Shown in pieces: positions 57,028 to 64,000 of a DNA stretch of 64,000 nt. The DNA comes from Collimonas humicola. Lineage in GTDB: Bacteria; Pseudomonadota; Gammaproteobacteria; Burkholderiales; Burkholderiaceae_D. The translations under genes were made by a program, and so were the position numbers. Location: NCBI RefSeq assembly GCF_018304945.1, contig NZ_JAGQEE010000009.1:1-64000 (forward strand), in the 5' to 3' direction. The notes beneath the pieces were generated by a model. It worked only from the letters and a program-made list of their open reading frames with translations. It did no database searches and was not told where the DNA came from. How positions within the stretch are numbered: position 1 is the stretch's first letter; each line of letters begins with the position of its first letter.

Positions 57028-57854
57028 ACATGAAAAAACAGTTGAACATCAGTTTCATCGGCGGCGGCAATATGGCCGCCGCACTGATCGGCGGCCTGGC
57101 AGGCAAGGTCACCGACGGCGGCAATATCCATGTCATCGATCCCAACCTGGAGGCCTTGCAGGGTTTGACGCAGCGCTTCGGCGTCACGCCGGCCAGCGAG
57201 ATTGACGCCATGGTCAGCGTCAGCGACGTCATTGTGCTGGCGGTCAAGCCGCAGCAGATGAAACAGGTGATCGGCCAGCTGCGGCCCTATCTCACTACGC
57301 AAATGGTGCTGTCGATCGCCGCCGGCATCCGCGCTGCCGACATGTCGCGCTGGCTGGGCGGCCATGACGTCATCGTGCGCTGCATGCCGAATACGCCGGC
57401 GCTGATCGGCAAGGGCATTACCGGCATGGTCGCCGGCGCGGGCGTATCGCCGCAGCAGCGCGAAACCGCCGACCTGATCATGCAGGCGGTGGGCGCCACG
57501 GTCTGGCTGGACGATGAAACAAAGATCGATGCAGTGACGGCGGTGTCGGGCAGCGGCCCGGCCTATGTGTTCTATTTCATCGAAGCGATGCAGCAGGCGG
57601 CCCAGGAGCTGGGGCTGACCGCAGAGCAGGGCATCGAGCTGGCCAAGGCGACGTTTACCGGCGCGGCGCAGCTGGCGGCGCAATCGGCGGAGCCGGTTGC
57701 CCTGCTGCGCGAGCGCGTAACCTCGAAAGGCGGCACTACCTACGCCGCGCTGACCAGCATGGAAAATGCCGGCGTCAGGCAGGCCATCGTCAACGCCATC
57801 AAGGCGGCTGCGGCGCGCGGGCAGGAACTGGGCGACGAGTTCGGGCGCGATTGA
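57024..57854 (+). CDS. proC: Pyrroline-5-carboxylate reductase
   Basis: A 276-residue NAD(P)H enzyme for the last step of proline synthesis. The Rossmann motif is SFIGGGNMAAALIGGL near the N-terminus. The signature VSGSGPAYVFYFIEA and the C-terminal RERVTSKGGTTYAAL are present. It overlaps yggS by ATGA and is followed by a clear terminator. Confidence 0.96.
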   Translation: MNMKKQLNISFIGGGNMAAALIGGLAGKVTDGGNIHVIDPNLEALQGLTQRFGVTPASEIDAMVSVSDVIVLAVKPQQMKQVIGQLRPYLTTQMVLSIAAGIRAADMSRWLGGHDVIVRCMPNTPALIGKGITGMVAGAGVSPQQRETADLIMQAVGATVWLDDETKIDAVTAVSGSGPAYVFYFIEAMQQAAQELGLTAEQGIELAKATFTGAAQLAAQSAEPVALLRERVTSKGGTTYAALTSMENAGVRQAIVNAIKAAAARGQELGDEFGRD

Positions 57855-57876
57855 TCTGCAAGTAACGCCAGGGTTG

Positions 57877-57918
57877 AAAAAACAGGGCCGATCGTAAAAC
57901 GATGGGCCCTGTTTTTTA
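57877..57918. terminator. Terminator between proC and the DUF883 gene
   Basis: AAAAAACAGGGCC and GGCCCTGTTTTTT enclose an inner ATCGT/ACGAT stem. It is symmetric, so it can end both convergent genes. Confidence 0.9.
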
Positions 57919-57944
57919 GGGAGGACTGCTGACGGCTGCAGGTC

Positions 57945-58265
57945 TTATCTGTTGCGGCCGATCGCCAGGCCGGCCAGCAAGCCGATGACAGCAGCCACGC
58001 TGACTGCCTTCCATGGATTGTCGCCAACATATTCGTCGGTCACGTGGGCAGCGTGCCTGGTCTTTTCCACCGCTTTCTTGGTTGCTTTCGGCAATTCCGA
58101 TTTGGCTGTTTCCAGCGCCGCTTTCAGTTTTGCGCGCGCCTGGTTGTACTTGGTTTCAGCGTGGTCCTGGGTGTCGTCGAGCAGGTTTTCTGCGTCCTTG
58201 ATGACCGATTTGAGTTCGCCTGCCAGATTGTCGCGCATCTCTTTTACGTTGTCGGTAGTAGCCAT
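57945..58265 (-). CDS. DUF883 family protein (ElaB/YqjD-like)
   Basis: A 106-residue protein with a charged amphipathic helical region (about 5-75) and a C-terminal membrane segment (VSVAAVIGLLAGLAIGRNR) preceded by the conserved DEYVGDNPWKA. ElaB/YqjD relatives are stress-induced, tail-anchored inner-membrane proteins that bind ribosomes in E. coli. It is a single gene, with a terminator on its 3' side and the ubiA gene upstream on the same strand. Confidence 0.88.
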   Translation of the reverse strand: MATTDNVKEMRDNLAGELKSVIKDAENLLDDTQDHAETKYNQARAKLKAALETAKSELPKATKKAVEKTRHAAHVTDEYVGDNPWKAVSVAAVIGLLAGLAIGRNR

Positions 58266-58335
58266 GTTTGCCTCTTCAATGTGGATTGCGGGGAAAGATG
58301 TTGCCTAATGTATCACACAAAATGACGCAGGGTTC

Positions 58336-59190
58336 TCAGCGCAGGGCGTAGTCCAGCGCAATGCCGGCAAATACCGCCGCCCCCAGCCAGTTGTTGTGGC
58401 GGAAAGCGGCAAAGCAGCCGTCCCGGTCGCGGCTGCGGATCAGGCGGTAGTGATAAAGCGCGCAAGCGGCCGCCAGCAGCATGCCGGCGCTGAACCAGCC
58501 GCGCAGGCCATACTGCCAGCCTACAGCAAATACTAAACCCAAACTGGCCGCATAACAAAGCATGATCGCCAGCACGTCGTAGCGGCCGAAAGTGATCGCT
58601 GAGGTGCGGATGCCGATCTTGAGGTCGTCGTCGCGGTCGACCATGGCGTATTCGGTATCGTAAGCCACCGCCCAGAACACATTGGCGACCAGCAGCAGCC
58701 ACGCCGCCGCCGGCACGATCCCCTGTACCGCTGCAAAGCCCATCGGGATGCCGAAGCCGAAGGCGATGCCGAGGTAGGCCTGCGGAATCGCGAAGAAGCG
58801 CTTGAAGTAGGGATAGCTGCCGGCGACGATCACCGCGATCACCGACAATTCCTTGGTCAGCGCGTTGAGCGGCAGGATCAGCAGCAGCGACGCCAAGGTC
58901 AGCAGCACCGCCACCATGACGGCTTCCCAGGCGGCGATCTTGCCGCTGGTGAGCGGCCGTTCGGCGGTGCGTTTGACATGCTTGTCGAAGTCGCGGTCAG
59001 CGAAATCGTTGATGGCGCAGCCGGCCGAACGCATCAGCACGGTGCCGGCGCAGAAGATCGCCACCAGCGTCCAGGCCGGCTTGCCGCCGGCGGCAAGCCA
59101 CAGGGCGGCCAGGGTGGGCCACAGCAGCAGCAGGATGCCGATGGGTTTGTTCAGGCGGACCAGCTGGAAATAGAGTTTGAGGCGATTCAT
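58336..59190 (-). CDS. ubiA: 4-hydroxybenzoate octaprenyltransferase
   Basis: A 284-residue membrane prenyltransferase that attaches the polyprenyl chain to 4-hydroxybenzoate in ubiquinone synthesis. The first aspartate motif is [15 protein letters not shown] (about 62-76) and the second is [17 protein letters not shown]. Seven to nine hydrophobic helices are evident. It lies downstream of oxyR on the same strand but is separated from it by a terminator, so it probably has its own promoter. Confidence 0.95.
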   Translation of the reverse strand: MNRLKLYFQLVRLNKPIGILLLLWPTLAALWLAAGGKPAWTLVAIFCAGTVLMRSAGCAINDFADRDFDKHVKRTAERPLTSGKIAAWEAVMVAVLLTLASLLLILPLNALTKELSVIAVIVAGSYPYFKRFFAIPQAYLGIAFGFGIPMGFAAVQGIVPAAAWLLLVANVFWAVAYDTEYAMVDRDDDLKIGIRTSAITFGRYDVLAIMLCYAASLGLVFAVGWQYGLRGWFSAGMLLAAACALYHYRLIRSRDRDGCFAAFRHNNWLGAAVFAGIALDYALR

Positions 59191-59215
59191 GGCGATCTGT
59201 TGCGGACTGGATAAA

Positions 59216-59242
59216 CAAAAAAAGAGACCTCTAAAAGGTCTC
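59216..59242 (-). terminator. Terminator of oxyR
   Basis: On the minus strand GAGACC, loop TTTTAGA, GGTCTC and a run of seven T residues. A further GC hairpin (CCGGCGC/GCGCCGG, 59257-59274) sits between it and the oxyR stop. Confidence 0.85.
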
Positions 59243-59275
59243 GCTGAAGACGGCGGCCGGCGCTTGCGCGCCGGT

Positions 59276-60223
59276 TCAGCCTTCGACGGCTAGCGCGTCA
59301 TGCAGCAGGCTCACGCCTTTCAGGCCGCAGGCCAGCACGGCCTTCTGCACTGCTTCGATGGCGGCGTGGCGGGTAAAGCTCTTGCGCCAGACAATAACGA
59401 CGCGGCGCGACGGCCCCGGCGCGGTAAACGGCACATAGCGCAGCATGCCGTCCTTGGCGTCGAGGTCGGGCACGGACGCTTGCGGCAGCACGGTGATGCC
59501 GATGCCGGAAGCCACCATGTGGCGTATGGTTTCCAGCGAAGAGCCTTCAAAGGTGCGGGCGATGCCGTCGCCGGCGGTCGAGAAGCGCGACATTTCGGGA
59601 CATACTTCCAGCACCTGGTCGCGGAAGCAATGGCCGTTGCCCAGCAACAGCATGGTTTCCGATTTCAGGTCCTGGGCGCTGATGCTGGCGCGCTCGGCCC
59701 AGGCATGGTGCTTGGGCAGCGCTACCACGAACGGTTCGTCGTACAGCGGCTGCACCATCAGGCCGTGCTCGGGAAACGGCAGGGCGATGATGGCGGCGTC
59801 CAGTTCGCCTTGGCGCAGCAGCTCCAGCAGGCGCACGGTGAAATTTTCCTGCAGCACCAGCGGCATCTGCGGCACTTGCTCGATCATGGTTTTCACCAGC
59901 GGCGGCAGCAGGTAGGGGCCGACGGTGTAGATGATGCCGAGGCGCAGCGGTCCGGCCAGCGGATCCTTGTTCTGGTTGGCGATTTCGCGGATGGTGGCGG
60001 TCTGCTCCAGCACCCGTTCCGCCTGCGCCACGATCTGCGCGCCCAGCGGCGTCACCGAAATCTCGGTGCCGCCTCTTTCGAAGATCACCACGCCCAGCTC
60101 GTCTTCCAGCTTCTTGATCGCGACGGAGAGAGTCGGTTGCGCGACGAAGCAGGCTTCCGCGGCATGGCCAAAGTGCTTTACGCGCGCTACCGCGACGATA
60201 TATTTGAGTTCGGTCAGAGTCAT
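59276..60223 (-). CDS. oxyR: Hydrogen peroxide-sensing regulator OxyR (LysR family)
   Basis: A 315-residue LysR-type regulator. The winged HTH ([35 protein letters not shown]) is typical of OxyR, including Thr31 and Ser33 in [10 protein letters not shown]. The two redox cysteines fall at exactly 199 (GHCFRD) and 208 (EVCPE), the same numbers as in E. coli OxyR. It switches on peroxide defence when these form a disulfide; dps (12 kb) and gpx (53 kb) are plausible targets. It is encoded downstream of recG on the same strand, a common arrangement. Confidence 0.94.
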   Translation of the reverse strand: MTLTELKYIVAVARVKHFGHAAEACFVAQPTLSVAIKKLEDELGVVIFERGGTEISVTPLGAQIVAQAERVLEQTATIREIANQNKDPLAGPLRLGIIYTVGPYLLPPLVKTMIEQVPQMPLVLQENFTVRLLELLRQGELDAAIIALPFPEHGLMVQPLYDEPFVVALPKHHAWAERASISAQDLKSETMLLLGNGHCFRDQVLEVCPEMSRFSTAGDGIARTFEGSSLETIRHMVASGIGITVLPQASVPDLDAKDGMLRYVPFTAPGPSRRVVIVWRKSFTRHAAIEAVQKAVLACGLKGVSLLHDALAVEG

Positions 60224-60319
60224 GTTGTTATCTTCGCATATTTTTTAAGAGAGGATGTATCTCCGTGTTTGAATGCCGTTCCTGCACTCTGGTAATCCTT
60301 GCTGCAAACGCAGCCTCCG

Positions 60320-62446
60320 CTACACCTTGAGAAAGTCTTCCCGCTCGCCCAGCCAGCGCGCCAGGTGGGCGCTGACGGTGGCGTTGTTGGCCGGCGTCGG
60401 TTCCTGCAGCAGCGTATGCGCCAGTTCGCGCGCACGGTCGACCAGCCATTGGTCGGTCATCAGGTCGGCGAAGCGCAGCATGGCCTGGCCCGACTGCCGT
60501 GCGCCAAGGAATTCGCCGGGACCGCGGATTTCCAGGTCGCGCCGGGCGATTTCAAAACCGTCGGTGGTTTCGCGCATGGTCATCAAGCGCTGCTTGGCGA
60601 TCTGGCCGAGCGGGGATTGATATAAAAGTAAGCATACGCTTGCTGCGGAACCGCGTCCAACCCGGCCGCGCAGCTGGTGCAGCTGCGACAGGCCGAAGCG
60701 TTCCGCATGCTCGATCACCATCAGCGAAGCGTTCGGCACATCGACCCCGACTTCAATCACGGTGGTGGCCACCAGCACATGGCATTCGCCGGCGCTGAAG
60801 GCATCCATCACTTCCTGCTTCTCGGCCTGCTTGAGGCGGCCATGCACCAGGCCGACGCGCAGGTCGGGCAGCGCTTCCGCCAGCATGGCATAGGTCTCGC
60901 TCGCGGTCTGCAGCTGCAAGGCTTCCGATTCTTCGATCAGCGGACAGACCCAGTAAGCCTGGCGGCCTTCCAGCACGGCGGCGTGGACGCGCGCGATCAC
61001 TTCGTCGCGCCTTATCTGGTCGACCGCGCGGGTGACGATAGGCGTGCGGCCGGGCGGCAATTCGTCGATCACAGAGATTTCCAGGTCGGCGTAATAAGTC
61101 ATCGCCAGAGTGCGCGGAATCGGCGTGGCGCTCATCATCAGCTGATGCGGCACCGTCGCCTCGGTTTTCGCCGCCGCCGCTGCTTCGCCGCCGCCGTTCT
61201 CGGAAGTGGTCTTGTTGCGCAGCGCCAGCCGCTGGCCGACGCCGAAGCGGTGCTGTTCATCGACGATCACCAGCCCCAGCTTGGCGAACTGCACGCTGTC
61301 CTGTATCAGGGCGTGGGTGCCGATCACCAGCTGCGCCGCGCCGGATTCGATCATGGCTTGCGCCGCCAGTTTTTCCTTCTTTTTCAGGCTGCCGGTGAGC
61401 CAGGCGACCTGCACTCCGAGCGGCTCCATCCAGGCGGCGATCTTGCGGAAATGCTGGTCGGCCAGGATTTCGGTGGGCGCCATCAGCACCGCCTGGTAGC
61501 CGCTGTCGATGGCCTGGGCCGCCGCCAGCGCCGCCACCACGGTCTTGCCGCTGCCGACATCGCCTTGCAGCAGGCGCTGCATCGGGAACGAGGCGCGCAA
61601 GTCTTCGCTGATCTCAGCCACCACCCGTTGCTGCGCCTTGGTCAAGGTAAACGGCAAGGTAGCGAGGAAGGCCGCCGACAATTGCCCGACCAGCGGCAAG
61701 GCCCGCGCATTCTTGGCGCGGCGCGCAACCTGGGCGCGTTTCAAAGACAGCTGCTGGGCCAGCAGCTCGTCGAACTTCATCCTGACCCAGGCTGGATGCG
61801 AACGGTCTTCCAGCGCGTGTTCATCGACTTCGGGCGGAGGGTTGTGTAGCAGGCGCACGGCGTCTTCGAACGGGCTGAGCTGCTGCGCCGCCAGCTGCGC
61901 CGGCGACAAGGTATCGCGCCATTCGACGCGCTGCATGGCGTCAGCGATCGCCTTGCGCAGGAATATCTGCGACAGCCCCTCGCCAGCCGGATACACCGGC
62001 GTCAGCACCTCGGGCAGCGGCGCCCCTTCCAGCACCACCTTATAATTCGGATGGACCACCTCGGCGCCGAAAAAGCCATGGCGGATTTCACCGCGCGCGC
62101 GAACCCGGGTGCCGACCGCCAGCTGTTTGGTCTGGCTGCCGTAGAAGTTCAGGAAGCGCATCACCAGCTGGCCGCTGTCGTCGGCGATCGTGACGATCAG
62201 CTGGCGCCGCGGCCGGTACTGGATCTCGCAAGAACTGACCACCCCTTCTACCTGGGCGATGCTGGCGCCCATCATGCCTGCCTGGCGGATGGTGACGACC
62301 TCGGTTTCGTCTTCGTAGCGCAGCGGCAGGTGCAAAACCAGGTCCATGTCGGTGCGCAAGCCGAGCTTCTCCAGCTTGCTGGCGCGGGTGTTCGCGGCTG
62401 GGGCGGGGGCAGGTTTTGCGGCAGGTTTTCGCTTTGGAGCTGGCAT
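60320..62446 (-). CDS. recG: ATP-dependent DNA helicase RecG
   Basis: A 708-residue fork-reversal helicase. The wedge/OB domain covers about 60-170. Superfamily 2 motifs include GDVGSGKTVVAALAA (I), DEQHRFG (DEQH, II), MSATPIPRTLAMTYY (III), VHGRLKQAEK and VATTVIEVGVDVPNA (V) and QLRGRVGRG (VI). A C-terminal TRG hairpin region follows. The first 20 residues are Pro/Ala/Lys-rich, an extension common in beta-proteobacteria. It is divergent from queA. Confidence 0.96.
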   Translation of the reverse strand: MPAPKRKPAAKPAPAPAANTRASKLEKLGLRTDMDLVLHLPLRYEDETEVVTIRQAGMMGASIAQVEGVVSSCEIQYRPRRQLIVTIADDSGQLVMRFLNFYGSQTKQLAVGTRVRARGEIRHGFFGAEVVHPNYKVVLEGAPLPEVLTPVYPAGEGLSQIFLRKAIADAMQRVEWRDTLSPAQLAAQQLSPFEDAVRLLHNPPPEVDEHALEDRSHPAWVRMKFDELLAQQLSLKRAQVARRAKNARALPLVGQLSAAFLATLPFTLTKAQQRVVAEISEDLRASFPMQRLLQGDVGSGKTVVAALAAAQAIDSGYQAVLMAPTEILADQHFRKIAAWMEPLGVQVAWLTGSLKKKEKLAAQAMIESGAAQLVIGTHALIQDSVQFAKLGLVIVDEQHRFGVGQRLALRNKTTSENGGGEAAAAAKTEATVPHQLMMSATPIPRTLAMTYYADLEISVIDELPPGRTPIVTRAVDQIRRDEVIARVHAAVLEGRQAYWVCPLIEESEALQLQTASETYAMLAEALPDLRVGLVHGRLKQAEKQEVMDAFSAGECHVLVATTVIEVGVDVPNASLMVIEHAERFGLSQLHQLRGRVGRGSAASVCLLLYQSPLGQIAKQRLMTMRETTDGFEIARRDLEIRGPGEFLGARQSGQAMLRFADLMTDQWLVDRARELAHTLLQEPTPANNATVSAHLARWLGEREDFLKV

Positions 62447-62612
62447 ATCGGACTGTTAATGGGTGGCTGGACGGCGGCAGGGCGTAAAATAGCGGGTTTG
62501 CTCACGGGCTTGCTTGTCAATCGCGGTATCCTGTCCGGATTTCCAGCGTCTGCCATTGTAAAGCCTATGGCTGCAATGGCAACCCGAGCGTTATTTCATT
62601 ATTTATCCGAGC

Positions 62613-63632
62613 ATGCATTCTCTTTCCGATTACGATTTCGACCTGCCGCCAGAACTGATTGCGCAGACGCCCTTGGCCGAACGCAGCGCCTCGCGCCTGC
62701 TGCACCTGGACGGCGAACAATTGATAGATCGTCAATTCACTGACATTGTCGAGCAGCTCAATGCCGGCGATCTGCTGGTGTTTAACGATACCCGGGTGCT
62801 CAAGGCGCGCTTTTTCGGCATCAAGGAAACCGGCGGCAAGGTCGAGGTGCTGGTCGAGCGGGTGGTCGACGACCGTACCGTGCACGCCCAGCTGCGCGCC
62901 TCGAAATCGCCGCCGGCCGGCGCCAGGATCCGCCTGGCCGATGCTTTCGACGTCACGGTGGGCGAGCGGGTCGGCGAATTCTATACGCTGCAGTTTCCCG
63001 CCAATGTGTTCGACTTGATCGATGCCCATGGCCGGCTGCCGCTGCCGCCGTATATCGAGCACGATGCCGACGCTTTCGATGAGACCCGTTATCAAACCGT
63101 CTACGCCAAGCATGCCGGCGCCGTGGCTGCGCCGACTGCGGGCTTGCATTTTGACCAGGCATTGCTGGAGCAACTACGCCAGAAGGGCATCGTCTTCGCT
63201 TATGTCACGCTGCACGTAGGCGCCGGCACCTTCCAGCCGGTGCGCAGCGAAAACCTGGCGGAACACAAGATGCACAGCGAGTGGTACACCATCGGCCAGG
63301 CCACGGTGGATGCGGTGCGCGGCACCAAGGCGGCCGGCGGCAAGGTGATCGCGGTTGGCACCACCAGCCTGCGGGCGCTGGAGTCGGCTTCGCAGTCAGG
63401 CGCCTTGCAGGCCGGCAGCGCCGATACCGCTTTGTTCATCACACCCGGTTACCGCTTCAAGACCGTGGACCGCCTGATCACGAATTTCCATTTGCCGAAA
63501 TCGACCTTGCTGATGCTGGTCTCGGCTTTTGCCGGCTATGACCGCATACGTGCCGCCTATGCCCATGCCATCGCCCAGCGCTATCGCTTCTTTAGCTACG
63601 GCGACGCAATGCTGCTCACTTATACCGCTTAA
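62613..63632 (+). CDS. queA: S-adenosylmethionine:tRNA ribosyltransferase-isomerase
   Basis: A 339-residue enzyme moving the ribosyl part of SAM onto preQ1 in tRNA to make epoxyqueuosine. Family features are [26 protein letters not shown] at the start, [25 protein letters not shown] and the C-terminal [19 protein letters not shown]. It is complete and of normal length. tgt follows after 24 bases, so the two queuosine steps are co-transcribed. Confidence 0.97.
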   Translation: MHSLSDYDFDLPPELIAQTPLAERSASRLLHLDGEQLIDRQFTDIVEQLNAGDLLVFNDTRVLKARFFGIKETGGKVEVLVERVVDDRTVHAQLRASKSPPAGARIRLADAFDVTVGERVGEFYTLQFPANVFDLIDAHGRLPLPPYIEHDADAFDETRYQTVYAKHAGAVAAPTAGLHFDQALLEQLRQKGIVFAYVTLHVGAGTFQPVRSENLAEHKMHSEWYTIGQATVDAVRGTKAAGGKVIAVGTTSLRALESASQSGALQAGSADTALFITPGYRFKTVDRLITNFHLPKSTLLMLVSAFAGYDRIRAAYAHAIAQRYRFFSYGDAMLLTYTA

Positions 63633-63638
63633 TTTTGA

Positions 63639-64000
<362 letters not shown>

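Overview
The window is a GC-rich (about 60 %) bacterial chromosome segment. The 5S rRNA tail, the FolE2/UbiA/OxyR/RecG set, the Burkholderia-type porin, the BPSS1780-family protein, and the gene orders xseB-ispA-dxs and polA / LOG / DUF2782 / thrB / uvrD point to Betaproteobacteria, order Burkholderiales. My best guess is Oxalobacteraceae close to Collimonas; this is inferred from recognised proteins and gene order, not from a search. Almost all of the DNA is chromosomal core. I see no integrase, phage, plasmid, CRISPR or toxin-antitoxin genes and no tRNA.

Layout. 1-3.5 kb: end of an rRNA operon (5S and its terminator), ruvA-ruvB, a DUF188 protein and a fumarylacetoacetase-fold hydratase. 3.6-7.0 kb (minus): DUF2147 protein and valS. 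7.0-12.0 kb: a TPP riboswitch followed by the thiamine operon thiC-thiS-thiG-thiD-thiE. 12.0-22.4 kb: dps, an MFS exporter, uvrD, a BPSS1780-family membrane protein, thrB, a DUF2782 protein, a LOG-family protein and polA. A 182-bp palindromic element lies in this block, and the LOG and polA start codons touch back to back. 22.4-27.5 kb: Tat-exported dienelactone hydrolase, ZIP metal transporter with a palindromic operator, sulfurtransferase, DMT transporter and Rieske oxygenase. 27.7-32.3 kb: isoprenoid genes xseB-ispA-dxs, folE2 and a cobalamin adenosyltransferase. 32.4-39.1 kb: a D-lactate dehydrogenase-type flavoprotein, two REP-like palindromes, a LysR regulator and glcD-glcE-glcF (glycolate oxidase).

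39.1-47.9 kb (all minus) is the most accessory-looking part: LacI regulator, glucarate dehydratase, SMP-30 lactonase, hexuronate-type MFS transporter, GH31 glycosidase and porin. It reads as an uptake and breakdown locus for an oligosaccharide or glycoside that yields a sugar acid. A near-consensus promoter overlaps LacI-type operators in front of the dehydratase, and a related operator lies in front of the repressor gene. 48.0-53.2 kb is the glycerol regulon glpR, glpD-glpK-glpF with a GlpR-type operator on the glpD promoter. 53.3-64.0 kb: gpx-pilU-pilT (minus), yggS-proC, a DUF883 protein, ubiA, oxyR, recG (minus), then queA and the start of tgt.

I did not find an obviously new multi-gene defence or mobile system. 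The points most worth a second look are the GH31/glucarate locus with its promoter-operator-hairpin, the 182-bp palindromic element, the inverted REP pair, the abutting LOG/polA starts, the Shine-Dalgarno-masking hairpins behind the TPP riboswitch, the ZIP gene with no AUG start, and a possibly leaderless uvrD.
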